From contig NZ_NOIF01000020.1 in NCBI RefSeq assembly GCF_002265265.1, forward strand, positions 1 through 43,185: a stretch of 43,185 nucleotides of DNA. Reading direction: 5' to 3'. Under the pieces are notes generated by a model that was not told the DNA's origin, searched no databases, and worked only from the letters and a program-made list of their open reading frames with translations. This document shows, one piece after another, positions 26,563 to 35,486 of this stretch. Each line of letters starts with the position of its first letter. Within the stretch, counting starts at the first letter, position 1. The position numbers were made by a program, and so were the translations under genes. The stretch is from Photobacterium sanguinicancri. GTDB lineage: Bacteria; Pseudomonadota; Gammaproteobacteria; Enterobacterales; Vibrionaceae.

Positions 26563-27599
26563 TGAGTTATGCATTATCTGTCCAAGACCTGACATGCCGT
26601 TATAACGGCCAAGCGGTATTGAAGAACCTTTCTCTACCGGTAGAGCAGAACGAGATTGTTTGTCTATTAGGTGCGAGTGGCTGTGGTAAAACAACCTTGC
26701 TTAAAGCCATTGCAGGTCTATTACCATTAGACTCTGGCACTATGCATATCCAAGGTAGAACCGTAGCGGATACGACCACTTGGCTACCGCCAGAAAAGCG
26801 CAATATCGGTATGATCTTCCAAGATTACGCCTTATTTCCCCACCTGACGGTAGCCGAAAATATAGCCTTTGGTTTACGTGATTGGGATAAAACCCGCGTT
26901 GTTAATAAAATCAACGACATGCTGGAGCTGGTACACCTTACTGGACTTGATGCTCGTTACCCTCATCAGTTATCGGGTGGTCAGCAACAGCGTGTGGCAA
27001 TTGCACGTGCTTTGGCCTGTGAGCCGGATTTAATTTTATTGGATGAACCGTTTTCGAATATTGATACCCAAGTTCGCCATGGGCTGATCAAGGACATTCG
27101 CCGTATTTTCAAAAAGCAGGGTGTAACTGCGATCTTTGTTACCCATAGTCGAGAAGAAGCTTTTGCATTTGCAGATCGTATGGCAGTGATGAACAACGGT
27201 GTTATTGAGCAATTTGGTACATCGACTGAGCTGTATTACCGTCCAAGTAGCCGTTTTGTCGCTGAATTCTTGGGTAGCAGCTCATATTTACCGGCCAAGG
27301 TGCAACAAGATCATCTGGCAACGCCATTAGGTGAAGTTGCCTTAGCCGCCAGCCACCCTTATTGCAATGAAAGTAATGTTGAATGGTTACTGCGTCCGCA
27401 AAACCTGAAGGTTAAACCTGATGAGAGTGGAGAGTGTGTGATCATCGAGCAGCAATTCATGGGTGACAGCTGTCGCTACACCGTTGATCTGCAAGGTCAT
27501 CGCTTGGTGGTGAATTCTAATTTATTACTGCAAGTGGGTGAGAAGGTATCGTTAAGAGTTGAGCCTCATGAGCCTGTCTTGTTTGCCGCGACGGCATAG
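26562..27599 (+). CDS. fbpC: Ferric iron ABC transporter, ATP-binding protein
   Basis: This 345-residue ATPase drives Fe(III) import through FbpB. Walker A is GASGCGKT (37-44), the Q-loop is FQDYALF, the signature LSGGQQQR is at 137-144 and Walker B LILLDEP at 157-163. The C-terminal third is the TOBE-type regulatory domain found in this subfamily, with WLLRPQNLKV. The ATG overlaps the fbpB stop by one base. A terminator follows 55 bases after the stop. Confidence 0.95.
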   Translation: MSYALSVQDLTCRYNGQAVLKNLSLPVEQNEIVCLLGASGCGKTTLLKAIAGLLPLDSGTMHIQGRTVADTTTWLPPEKRNIGMIFQDYALFPHLTVAENIAFGLRDWDKTRVVNKINDMLELVHLTGLDARYPHQLSGGQQQRVAIARALACEPDLILLDEPFSNIDTQVRHGLIKDIRRIFKKQGVTAIFVTHSREEAFAFADRMAVMNNGVIEQFGTSTELYYRPSSRFVAEFLGSSSYLPAKVQQDHLATPLGEVALAASHPYCNESNVEWLLRPQNLKVKPDESGECVIIEQQFMGDSCRYTVDLQGHRLVVNSNLLLQVGEKVSLRVEPHEPVLFAATA

Positions 27600-27654
27600 C
27601 GAGATCAGCGAATCATATTGCGCAGGCTGTTGATGCGCCAATAATGCGGTAAAG

Positions 27655-27685
27655 AAAAGCCGATACGATTAAGTATCGGCTTTTT
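27655..27685. terminator. Bidirectional terminator between fbpC and litR
   Basis: GCCGATAC (27659-27666) and GTATCGGC (27673-27680) form a perfect stem with a GATTAA loop. It is flanked by AAAA on the left and TTTTT on the right, so it can end both the fbp transcript and the convergent litR transcript. Confidence 0.9.
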
Positions 27686-27711
27686 GCATTTTAGCTAAGT
27701 CACTCAGCAGC

Positions 27712-28320
27712 TTATGCTTTGTGGTAAATATTAGCGAGATATTGCTCAGCTTGCTCACGCATCTGCGCCTGATCTGGGTGCAGGTTGGTATGAAGGTAAA
27801 GTACGTAACAAATGCCATGAAGCAGGCCACCAAGCTGTTTAGGATCGCGATCTGCGGTGATTTCACCACTCTCAATGGCTTCAGCAAACATTTCAGTGAT
27901 TTGTTTCAGGCTGTTTTTATTACCTGTGATGAAATGTGGCCAGATGTCGTCACGTACGGAAGTACTCCACTCAAACCATACTTTGATCCAATCTTTTTGG
28001 TCGATCACAGCATCGATTAAGTTATGACTGATACAGGTTAAACGTGCAGATAAGGTTTTATCTGGCTCACCGAGACACTGGTTTAGCAGCAGGTTAAAAT
28101 GATTTTCGACTTGCGACAGGACTTCTTCAACCAGTGCTTCGCGAGTTGGAAAGTAATTGAAAACAGTCGCGACAGAAACATTGGCCATTTCTGCGATATC
28201 GGCATGACCCGCACGGCCAATACCACGTCGAGCGAAAACGTCTAGCGCATAGTCAAGAAGTTGTTGTTTGCGCTTTTCTGGTGATAAACGTGTACGCGTT
28301 TTTTTAGTGATGGTATCCAT
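27712..28320 (-). CDS. litR: LuxR/HapR/LitR-type quorum-sensing master regulator
   Basis: This 202-residue TetR-family regulator is the high-cell-density master regulator of the Vibrionaceae (LuxR in V. harveyi, HapR in V. cholerae, LitR in Aliivibrio/Photobacterium). The N-terminus RTRLSPEKRKQQLLDYAL, then VFARRGIG and the helix-turn-helix ADIAEMANVSVATVFNYF (about 40-57), are diagnostic. The C-terminal ligand/dimer domain keeps WFEWSTSVRDDIWP. It is divergent from hpt, as hapR is in V. cholerae. The leader contains GGCTAGG, complementary to the CCUAGCC core of Qrr small RNAs, and an upstream half LuxR-type box suggests autoregulation. The symbol follows Photobacterium usage. Confidence 0.93.
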   Translation of the reverse strand: MDTITKKTRTRLSPEKRKQQLLDYALDVFARRGIGRAGHADIAEMANVSVATVFNYFPTREALVEEVLSQVENHFNLLLNQCLGEPDKTLSARLTCISHNLIDAVIDQKDWIKVWFEWSTSVRDDIWPHFITGNKNSLKQITEMFAEAIESGEITADRDPKQLGGLLHGICYVLYLHTNLHPDQAQMREQAEQYLANIYHKA

Positions 28321-28333
28321 ATTCGCTTAAATC

Positions 28334-28340
28334 CCTAGCC
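28334..28340 (-). promoter_or_regulatory. Candidate Qrr small-RNA target in the litR leader
   Basis: On the litR strand this reads GGCTAGG, 13 bases before the start codon. It is complementary to CCUAGCC, part of the conserved Qrr core as I remember it. Only seven continuous pairs are visible, so the call relies on the family being Qrr-controlled. Confidence 0.4.
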
Positions 28341-28443
28341 TAAGTATTTATAAAGATTATTTATTTCTTTTGTTCAATAACTGTACAGGAGCAACTTAAG
28401 GGGTTCAAACGAGTTTTAGCCTAAGTGTGTCGTATAATTGACA

Positions 28444-28460
28444 CTATTGATAAAATAACG
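28444..28460. promoter_or_regulatory. Candidate LitR/LuxR binding site
   Basis: CTATTGATAAAATAACG contains TATTGATAAA, one full half of the LuxR/HapR consensus TTATTGATAAATTTATCA, with a poor second half. It lies in the divergent litR-hpt promoter region, where an autoregulatory site would be expected. Confidence 0.4.
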
Positions 28461-28547
28461 TTTGCGTCGAAGGAGTGGTACAATGCATTCCTTTGTGATG
28501 GTTACCTACAGGCGGCTTAGCTTGCAGTCGTACTGATGGAGAGAAAG

Positions 28548-29081
28548 ATGAAGCATACAGTTGAAGTAATGATTTCTGAGCAGGATGTTCAGGCACGTGT
28601 TAAAGAGCTAGGAAAGCAAATTACCGAGCACTATAAAGGGTCAGAAGATTTAGTCATGGTCGGTTTACTACGTGGCTCATTTGTTTTCATGGCTGACTTA
28701 GCGCGTGCTATCGATCTACCGCACGAAGTTGATTTCATGACTGCTTCTAGTTACGGCAATACGATGGAAAGTACGCGTGATGTACGCATCCTGAAAGACT
28801 TAGACGATGATATTAAAGGCAAAGATGTTTTGCTGGTTGAAGATATTATCGATACAGGTAATACCCTAAGTAAAGTTTGCGAAATCCTATCTATTCGTGA
28901 ACCAAACTCAATCCGTATTTGTACCTTGCTTGATAAGCCAGAGCGCCGTGAAGTACACGTGAACGTTGACTGGTTTGGTTTTACGATTCCAGATGAGTTT
29001 GTTGTTGGCGTAGGCATCGACTACGCGCAAAAATACCGCCACTTACCCTTCATTGGTAAAGTGGTTCCACTAGAAGGTTAA
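28548..29081 (+). CDS. hpt: Hypoxanthine phosphoribosyltransferase
   Basis: This purine salvage enzyme makes IMP (and GMP) from hypoxanthine (guanine) and PRPP. The 177 residues from [10 protein letters not shown] match E. coli Hpt (178). The PRPP loop is [13 protein letters not shown] (94-106), and [13 protein letters not shown] is the N-terminal pyrophosphate loop. The ATG at 28548 has GGAGA nearby and the family N-terminus; an in-frame ATG at 28536 would add four residues. It is divergent from litR and ends at a strong terminator. Confidence 0.95.
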   Translation: MKHTVEVMISEQDVQARVKELGKQITEHYKGSEDLVMVGLLRGSFVFMADLARAIDLPHEVDFMTASSYGNTMESTRDVRILKDLDDDIKGKDVLLVEDIIDTGNTLSKVCEILSIREPNSIRICTLLDKPERREVHVNVDWFGFTIPDEFVVGVGIDYAQKYRHLPFIGKVVPLEG

Positions 29082-29096
29082 TCCTGATATCTAGTG

Positions 29097-29125
29097 AAAA
29101 AAAGCGACCATAGGTCGCTTTTTTT
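29097..29125. terminator. Bidirectional terminator between hpt and can
   Basis: GCGACC (29104-29109) and GGTCGC (29113-29118) pair around an ATA loop with seven A residues before and seven T residues after. It can serve hpt and the convergent carbonic anhydrase gene. Confidence 0.9.
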
Positions 29126-29178
29126 GTTTGTCTTGTTTTATTCAAAGCCGTATTTAATGGCTTTGAATCGTCATTATC

Positions 29179-29835
29179 TTACACTTCACTACTTGGAAGG
29201 ATAGATGACATTGCTGCTTGGTAATTGACTTCCAATGATTCGCGGCTAGTGGATGTCATGCCTAAATCACGTAAAACACCATTGTTAATACCGTAGATCC
29301 AGCCGTGAATTTTCACTTTTTGACCACGTTCCCAAGCTTGTTGCATGATGGTGGAGTTACCCAGGTTATACACCTGTGATGCCACATTGATCTCGCACAG
29401 TTTGTTGTCACGCTCTTCACGTGGTAACGCACCAATATCAGAACGGTGCTTTAAATACAGATCGCGAATATGCAGTAGCCAGTTGTTGATTAAACCTAAT
29501 TGTGGGTTTTCAATCGCAGCTGTAACACCACCACAACCGTAGTGACCACATATAATGATATGGCGGACTTTCAGTACGTCGACTGCGTATTGCACTACAG
29601 AAAGACAATTTAAGTCAGTATGAATCACTTGGTTGGCAACATTACGGTGAACGAATAACTCACCTGAATCGAGGCCAGTAAGTCGCTCGGCAGGAACACG
29701 GCTGTCAGAGCAGCCAATCCAAAGGTATTCTGGATGTTGTGATTTTGCTAAGTGGGTAAAGAACTCGGGAGTTTCATCCTTGATATTTTCAGACCAAGAG
29801 AGGTTGTTTGCGAATAATTGCTTAATATCTGCCAT
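29179..29835 (-). CDS. can: Beta-class carbonic anhydrase
   Basis: This zinc enzyme interconverts CO2 and bicarbonate to supply carboxylases. It has 218 residues, close to E. coli Can (220). Zinc ligands are C42, D44, H98 and C101 in [10 protein letters not shown] and CGHYGCGGV, with the D44/R46 pair of the allosteric type. The ATG at 29835 ([11 protein letters not shown]) has AAGG eight bases upstream; the 18 extra codons available to 29889 are not conserved. It is divergent from yadG, with 153 bases between the two starts. Confidence 0.96.
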   Translation of the reverse strand: MADIKQLFANNLSWSENIKDETPEFFTHLAKSQHPEYLWIGCSDSRVPAERLTGLDSGELFVHRNVANQVIHTDLNCLSVVQYAVDVLKVRHIIICGHYGCGGVTAAIENPQLGLINNWLLHIRDLYLKHRSDIGALPREERDNKLCEINVASQVYNLGNSTIMQQAWERGQKVKIHGWIYGINNGVLRDLGMTSTSRESLEVNYQAAMSSILPSSEV

Positions 29836-29988
29836 GATTGTGCCTTCTTTGATACATTCCCTACTATACACGTACTTGACTGTTAGCAAATCGGAGTAGT
29901 TAGCTAAAGCCGTTAGTTTTTATTTATAATTCTATCAGCTGCTGCGACGAGCAAATGTTGTAATTTTTTAACACAAAGAGCGCATTAG

Positions 29989-30918
29989 ATGAACGCTTTA
30001 GAAATAAAAAATGTAAACAAAACTTACAAAGGTGGCGTTAAGGCATTGAAAAATATGAGCCTTAATGTCGAAGCTGGCGATTTTTTTGCTTTGCTTGGTC
30101 CCAATGGTGCTGGTAAATCGACAACGATAGGCATCATTAGTTCATTGGTGAATAAGACTTCAGGTGACGTAAAGGTCTTTGGCTATGATTTAGATCGTGA
30201 AGTGGTGGAAGCTAAAAATCACCTCGGTTTAGTGCCGCAAGAGTTCAACTTTAACCAGTTTGAAACGGTTGAGCAGATCATCATAAATCAGGCGGGTTAC
30301 TACGGTGTTGAGCGTGATTTAGCGAAAGAGCGTACTAAGAAGTACCTGACTCAACTCGATTTGTGGGAAAAACGTCATGAGCGTGCGCGTAACCTTTCTG
30401 GTGGTATGAAACGTCGCTTAATGATTGCCCGAGCTTTGGTGCACGAGCCTAAACTGTTGATTCTTGATGAGCCGACAGCTGGTGTTGATATTGAACTTCG
30501 TCGCTCGATGTGGGCATTTCTTCGTAAGATCAACGAAGAAGGGGTAACGATCATCCTCACGACTCACTATCTCGAAGAAGCAGAAATGCTGTGTCGTAAT
30601 ATCGGCATCATTAATCATGGTGAGTTAGTCGAAAATACCAGTATGAAAGACTTACTGAGTAAGCTCGAAGTGGAGACCTTCATTTTAGATGTTAATTTGA
30701 ATGGAAATAAGCCCGAACTCGGTGATGTGAAGTGGCGTATGCCGGATAACCATACTTTAGAGATTGATATTCAAAAGGGAATGGGGCTCAACAGTATCTT
30801 TACTCAACTCACAACCCAAGGTATTGATGTTCTATCAATGCGTAATAAGGCCAACCGTTTAGAAGAGTTGTTTGTCACCTTAGTCGCACAAAGTGAAAAA
30901 CAAGGGAAGCAATCATGA
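29989..30918 (+). CDS. yadG: ABC transporter ATP-binding protein YadG
   Basis: This 309-residue ATPase (E. coli YadG 308) belongs to the ABC-2 export group. Walker A GPNGAGKST is at 37-45, signature LSGGMKRR at 136-143 and Walker B LLILDEP at 156-162. It pairs with the permease YadH, whose start codon overlaps its stop by four bases (ATGA). The substrate is unknown. The order can, yadG, yadH, then pan genes is also found in E. coli. Confidence 0.94.
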   Translation: MNALEIKNVNKTYKGGVKALKNMSLNVEAGDFFALLGPNGAGKSTTIGIISSLVNKTSGDVKVFGYDLDREVVEAKNHLGLVPQEFNFNQFETVEQIIINQAGYYGVERDLAKERTKKYLTQLDLWEKRHERARNLSGGMKRRLMIARALVHEPKLLILDEPTAGVDIELRRSMWAFLRKINEEGVTIILTTHYLEEAEMLCRNIGIINHGELVENTSMKDLLSKLEVETFILDVNLNGNKPELGDVKWRMPDNHTLEIDIQKGMGLNSIFTQLTTQGIDVLSMRNKANRLEELFVTLVAQSEKQGKQS

Positions 30919-31685
30919 GACACCAATACTGGATCGCTTTTAAAAGTTTGATTAGCAAAGAAGTGAGTCGCTTTGCCCGTATTTGGGTGCAAACCTTGGT
31001 ACCGCCCGCAATTACAATGACATTATATTTCATCATTTTTGGTAGTCTGATAGGCAGCCGTATCGGTGAAATGAATGGCTTTAGTTACATGGAATATATA
31101 GTGCCGGGTTTGATCATGATGTCGGTGATCACTAACTCGTATTCTAATGTTGCCTCATCGTTCTTTAGTGCTAAATTCCAGCATAACATTGAAGAGTTAT
31201 TGGTTGCTCCTGTACCTAACTACATCATCATTGCAGGGTATGTTGGCGGTGGTGTACTACGTGGGATCGGTGTTGGCTTTATCGTGACGATTGTTTCACT
31301 GTTTTTTGTTGATCTGCAAATTGCTCACCTTTGGGTGATCATCGCCACTGTGCTTCTGACCTCGATTGTTTTTTCGCTCGGTGGTTTGATCAATGCCGTG
31401 TATGCACGCACCTTCGATGATATCAGTATTATTCCTACGTTTATTCTGACGCCATTAACGTATTTAGGCGGTGTGTTTTACTCGATCAGTTTGTTGCCTG
31501 AGTTCTGGCAAGGAGTGTCAAAACTTAACCCTATTGTTTATATGGTTAACGCCTTCCGTTACGGTTTCTTGGGGGTTTCAGATGTTGGGATAGGCACATC
31601 ATTTGCGGTATTAGCGGCGTTTATCTTAGGCTTATACGCTTTTGCTTACTATCTGATTTCTCGCGGTATTGGTTTACGTTCTTAA
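30915..31685 (+). CDS. yadH: ABC-2 type transporter permease YadH
   Basis: This inner-membrane permease has 256 residues, the same as E. coli YadH, with about six membrane helices. The ABC-2 family segment is LLVAPVPNYIIIAGYVGGG, and the last third has FILTPLTYLGGVFYS. It overlaps yadG by four bases, so translation is coupled. The exported substrate is unknown. Confidence 0.94.
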   Translation: MRHQYWIAFKSLISKEVSRFARIWVQTLVPPAITMTLYFIIFGSLIGSRIGEMNGFSYMEYIVPGLIMMSVITNSYSNVASSFFSAKFQHNIEELLVAPVPNYIIIAGYVGGGVLRGIGVGFIVTIVSLFFVDLQIAHLWVIIATVLLTSIVFSLGGLINAVYARTFDDISIIPTFILTPLTYLGGVFYSISLLPEFWQGVSKLNPIVYMVNAFRYGFLGVSDVGIGTSFAVLAAFILGLYAFAYYLISRGIGLRS

Positions 31686-31715
31686 CGGCTAGCTTGTATT
31701 TATCGAGAGTTGAAT

Positions 31716-31767
31716 AAAAAAGCCCGCTTATCCACCTTTTGTTAAGGGGAGGATAAGCGGGCTTTTT
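31716..31767. terminator. Long bidirectional terminator between yadH and panC
   Basis: GCCCGCTTATCC (31722-31733) pairs perfectly with GGATAAGCGGGC (31751-31762), and an inner CCTT/AAGG pair narrows the loop. Six A residues precede it and five T residues follow, so it stops transcripts from both sides. Confidence 0.92.
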
Positions 31768-31814
31768 ATTGGCTTGAGTTTTACATAAGTAGAACTCGAA
31801 ACTCAGGATAGGTG

Positions 31815-32702
31815 TTACTCAGCTACTTCTGGTGCCGCAACAGGTGCAACTGGTGTTAGCTCAACCACTTGGTTGTCGATCAAGCGTGCTTTACCCAGAT
31901 GTGCAGACATCAGGATAACAGCTTGCTTAGTCTCGTCGCCAACGGGCTGTAATGTCGCTGCATCACGGATGTAGCTTTCATCTGGCTGTAGGCCTGCGGC
32001 ACGAAGTTGATCGTTCGCATCAACCACTAACTCAGAGTAATCAGTACGGCCACCACGCATTTGGCTGCTGATCCAACGCATGGTACGAGCCAGTACAGGA
32101 GCGCGTTGACGTTCATCAACGGTTAAGTACCCATTACGAGAACTTAATGCAAGGCCATCCATTTCACGTACGGTTGGTACGCCAATGACTTCGATGTCCA
32201 TTGCCATGTCTTCTGCCATTTGACGGATAAGTGCTAGTTGTTGGTAATCTTTTTCACCAAAACAGGCAACGTCAGGCTGTACTATGTTAAAGAGCTTGGT
32301 CACTACGGTTGATACGCCACGGAAGTGACCTGGGCGTAGTGCGCCCTCGAGCATTTGTGATAATCCAGGTACATCCACAGACGTTTGGCGATCCAGGCCT
32401 TGTGGGTAAATAACATCCGGTGTTGGTGTGAAAACCAGATCAACCCCTTCACCATTCAGCTTAGCGAGATCCTCATCTAAGGTGCGTGGGTAGTTGTTAA
32501 GGTCGTCTGCTTTATCAAACTGCATAGGGTTAACAAAAATGCTTACCACAACCACATCAGCATGTTCACGTGCTTTGCGAACTAGAGTCAGGTGGCCTTC
32601 ATGCAGATTGCCCATGGTGGGAACAAACGCAATACGACGACCTTCACGACGCCATGTACGTACTTGTTCTCTAATTGGACTAATCTCATCGAATGTCTGC
32701 AT
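31815..32702 (-). CDS. panC: Pantothenate synthetase
   Basis: The enzyme joins pantoate and beta-alanine with ATP to make pantothenate. The 295-residue protein has the nucleotidyl-transfer motif MGNLHEGH (30-37), [16 protein letters not shown] and the LSSRNGYL loop. It is about 12 residues longer than E. coli PanC (283) because of an Ala/Pro/Val-rich C-terminal tail ([11 protein letters not shown]). panB lies nine bases upstream on the same strand, and panB-panC is the classic pair. Confidence 0.96.
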   Translation of the reverse strand: MQTFDEISPIREQVRTWRREGRRIAFVPTMGNLHEGHLTLVRKAREHADVVVVSIFVNPMQFDKADDLNNYPRTLDEDLAKLNGEGVDLVFTPTPDVIYPQGLDRQTSVDVPGLSQMLEGALRPGHFRGVSTVVTKLFNIVQPDVACFGEKDYQQLALIRQMAEDMAMDIEVIGVPTVREMDGLALSSRNGYLTVDERQRAPVLARTMRWISSQMRGGRTDYSELVVDANDQLRAAGLQPDESYIRDAATLQPVGDETKQAVILMSAHLGKARLIDNQVVELTPVAPVAAPEVAE

Positions 32703-32711
32703 TGTTATTCC

Positions 32712-33506
32712 TTACTCAAAAGTATGCTCAGGACCAGGGAAAGTCCCTGCTGCAACCTCTTCAATGTAGCGAGTTACAGCTGCACGCATTTCACCGGTTT
32801 CTGTCAGATAGTTCTTAGAAAAACGCGGAATGTAATTAGCGGAAATGCCGAACATGTCGTGCATTACCAAGATTTGACCATCAGTTGCGTTGCCAGCACC
32901 AATACCAATAACGGGTACTTCAACTGCTTTCGTGATGCGCTCGGCAAGACTTGCTGGCACACACTCAAGTAAGATGATCTGAGCACCTGCATTTTTCAGC
33001 AGAATAGCATCTTTTACCATCTGCTCAGCGTGGTCGGAGTCACGTCCTTGTACTTTATAACCACCAAAAATATTGACCGACTGTGGTGTCAGGCCAAGGT
33101 GGGCACAAACAGGAACTGCGCGCTCGGTCAATTTAGTTACGGTTTCAGCAAGCCAAGCACCGCCTTCTAATTTTACCATGTTCGCACCAGCACGCATCAA
33201 CTCAGCAGCGCTCTCGCAAGCTTGCTCTGGGGTGCTATAACTCATAAATGGCATATCAGCCATTAGTAGAGCATTTGGGCTACCAGCGCGTACACAGCGC
33301 GTGTGGTAAGCAATATCAGCAACGCTGACAGGTAGCGTATCGGGTTTACCTTGTAAAACCATGCCTAACGAGTCACCGACAAGCATGACTGGCATTTCTT
33401 GTTGCTCAAATAGTTGAGCAAAACTCGCATCGTATGCGGTGACAGATGCAAACTTACGACCTTCTTGCTTCCATTTCATCAGGTCATTAATTGTTACCTT
33501 TTTCAT
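32712..33506 (-). CDS. panB: 3-methyl-2-oxobutanoate hydroxymethyltransferase
   Basis: This is the first committed step of pantothenate synthesis: it adds a hydroxymethyl group from methylene-tetrahydrofolate to ketoisovalerate, making ketopantoate. The 264 residues equal the E. coli length. The metal and substrate motifs [26 protein letters not shown] and IGIGAG are all present. It lies between folK (24 bases upstream) and panC (nine bases downstream) in one minus-strand operon. Confidence 0.97.
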   Translation of the reverse strand: MKKVTINDLMKWKQEGRKFASVTAYDASFAQLFEQQEMPVMLVGDSLGMVLQGKPDTLPVSVADIAYHTRCVRAGSPNALLMADMPFMSYSTPEQACESAAELMRAGANMVKLEGGAWLAETVTKLTERAVPVCAHLGLTPQSVNIFGGYKVQGRDSDHAEQMVKDAILLKNAGAQIILLECVPASLAERITKAVEVPVIGIGAGNATDGQILVMHDMFGISANYIPRFSKNYLTETGEMRAAVTRYIEEVAAGTFPGPEHTFE

Positions 33507-33530
33507 TGTCTCTCCCTCTTCCCCTGCGGG

Positions 33531-34016
33531 TTAGTCAGTCCAGATGGACAAACCATTACGGTCTACGTCAGCCAGCAGTGTTTGCAACGCTGATTGATCA
33601 GGTAGTACCAAATCAGGGGCTATTTCAGCTAGTGGATAAAGCACGAATTCACGTACTTTCATTCCATAGTGTGGAACGGTTAACCGTTCACAGTGATGTT
33701 CTAGATCACCGTACAAGATGATATCGAGATCCAGTGTTCGCGGACCCCAACGTTCATCTTTACGCACTCGGCCATGTTCTAACTCGATAGCTTGCGTGCG
33801 ATCGAGTAAGGACAATGGTGATAATGTGGTATCAATTGCAACAACAGCATTGATGTAATCGGGCTGATTTTGTGGCCCCATTGGTGTGCTGCTGTAAAGC
33901 GATGAAGCAGCAACAACCTGAATATCAGGCTGCTGCTTTAAGATTTCAATCGCGCTTTTTGCTTGGGCAACAGGTTCACTGAGATTGCTGCCAACAGCAA
34001 TATACGCGCGAATCAT
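33531..34016 (-). CDS. folK: HPPK, 6-hydroxymethyl-dihydropterin pyrophosphokinase
   Basis: This folate synthesis enzyme transfers pyrophosphate from ATP to 6-hydroxymethyl-7,8-dihydropterin. The protein has 161 residues (E. coli 159). The HPPK signature RWGPRTLDLDI at 89-99 and the N-terminal YIAVGSNLSEP are clear. Its ATG overlaps the pcnB stop by four bases (ATGA), so the two are translationally coupled as in E. coli. Confidence 0.96.
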   Translation of the reverse strand: MIRAYIAVGSNLSEPVAQAKSAIEILKQQPDIQVVAASSLYSSTPMGPQNQPDYINAVVAIDTTLSPLSLLDRTQAIELEHGRVRKDERWGPRTLDLDIILYGDLEHHCERLTVPHYGMKVREFVLYPLAEIAPDLVLPDQSALQTLLADVDRNGLSIWTD

Positions 34017-35446
34017 GACGGTTTGGCTTGTGGCTTACGACGACGTTGCTGCGGTTTACGACGGCGTGGACGGCGGCTGCCGCTGCCATCGTTAATTTGT
34101 TGCACCATCTTATTACGGTTGGTGTTGTCACCGTGTTGGAAGTCATTCCACCACTGCGCCAATTCACGAACGTCATCGCCTTCAAAGTTGCTACGCATTT
34201 CTAGGAAATCGTAAGCAGCACGGAATTTTGGATGTTCCATTGCCTTGAATGCACGCTTGCCCGTGCGACGGGTAAAGCGCAGTTGTTGCTGCCAAATATC
34301 ACGCACAGTTGTGGTATGACGACGTGGAATTGCGATGGTTTTCACCTGCTCATCCAGAATGTCATTCGCAGCAACCATGAAGGCATCGTAGTACGATAAC
34401 CCGCTAGTGATCGAAATCTCTTCTGCGCGTGTGGTCATTGGGTACCACAGCATAGCTGCGTACATGAAGGCTGGATTAACGCGCATATCTTTAGCGATAC
34501 GTTTGTCAGTTGCCTTCAAAATGTATGCAATCATCTTTTCAGTGTCGCTGTTTTTATCTTCAGTGAAGTGTTCACTTTGGATAGGAAACAGCTGCTGGAA
34601 TAGATTGTATTCACGCAGCAACTCGTAAGTTGCAAAACCTTGGCCTGATTGCAGTAGCTTTAAGCTTTCTTCAAACAGACGTGCCGCGGGAATATCACGT
34701 AATAGTGTCGACAACTCTTTAATCGGAGCCGCAGTACGCTCTTCAATGGTCATATCCAATTTCGCAGCGAAGCGTGCCGCACGTAACATACGTACTGGGT
34801 CTTCACGGTAACGCGTTTCTGGATCGCCAATTAAGCGAATGATGCGGTCTTCAAGATCTTGTACACCGTTGGTGTAATCGCTGATCGAGTAATCATCAAT
34901 GTTGTAGTAAAGCGCATTGACCGTGAAGTCACGGCGCTCGGCATCTTCATCAATTGAACCGTACACATTATCGCGTAGTAACATCCCTTCCTGATTTTGC
35001 GCAGAAACGGGTTGTTGCTTCTTATTATTACCTGCTTGTGGGGCGGGTTTTGCATCTTCGTGGTGACCACGGAAGGTAGCGACTTCGATAACATCACGGC
35101 CAAATAAAATATGCGCCAAACGGAAACGGCGGCCAATTAGGCGGCAGTTACGGAACAGATCTTTGATCTCTTCAGGCGTTGCATTGGTCGCGATATCGAA
35201 ATCTTTGGGTTGTTTGCCAAGTAAAATATCACGTACACCACCGCCAACAAGATAAGCATCAAAGCCTGCCTTATTTAAGCGATATAGTACTTTCAGCGCA
35301 TTTTCGCTGATGTCTCGACGTGAAATACCGTGCTCTTGGCGTGGAATAATTTGCAAGGTTAGGTCCTCGGTAGTGCGAGTACTGTTCTCAATATTCAATA
35401 CCTTACGGCAAAAGCTGGCGACTCGATTAAAGATAATACACCCCAT
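34013..35446 (-). CDS. pcnB: Poly(A) polymerase I
   Basis: The enzyme adds poly(A) tails to RNA 3' ends and promotes RNA decay. The class II nucleotidyltransferase core has LVGGGVRDILLGKQPKDFDI (66-85). The RNA-binding region is RREDPVRMLRAARF-like (REDPVRMLRAARF), and the C-terminus is a very basic RRPRRRKPQQRRR tail. The in-frame ATG at 35446 gives 477 residues, but E. coli PcnB starts with an AUU codon just before FTRVANFCRKVL. The matching place here is ATT/ATC at 35432-35437, preceded by GGGGTG. The true start is therefore probably non-AUG, and the ATG has no ribosome binding site. gluQ lies 40 bases upstream. Confidence 0.95.
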   Translation of the reverse strand: MGCIIFNRVASFCRKVLNIENSTRTTEDLTLQIIPRQEHGISRRDISENALKVLYRLNKAGFDAYLVGGGVRDILLGKQPKDFDIATNATPEEIKDLFRNCRLIGRRFRLAHILFGRDVIEVATFRGHHEDAKPAPQAGNNKKQQPVSAQNQEGMLLRDNVYGSIDEDAERRDFTVNALYYNIDDYSISDYTNGVQDLEDRIIRLIGDPETRYREDPVRMLRAARFAAKLDMTIEERTAAPIKELSTLLRDIPAARLFEESLKLLQSGQGFATYELLREYNLFQQLFPIQSEHFTEDKNSDTEKMIAYILKATDKRIAKDMRVNPAFMYAAMLWYPMTTRAEEISITSGLSYYDAFMVAANDILDEQVKTIAIPRRHTTTVRDIWQQQLRFTRRTGKRAFKAMEHPKFRAAYDFLEMRSNFEGDDVRELAQWWNDFQHGDNTNRNKMVQQINDGSGSRRPRRRKPQQRRRKPQAKPS

Positions 35447-35486
35447 TTTCGTGCATCGGATTCAACAAACAGCCGCATATCATATA

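Noticed and set aside
28433-28438. TATAAT facing hpt as a sigma-70 -10 box
   Set aside because: No acceptable -35 hexamer at 16-18 bases, so it is not listed as a promoter, though it may still be one.
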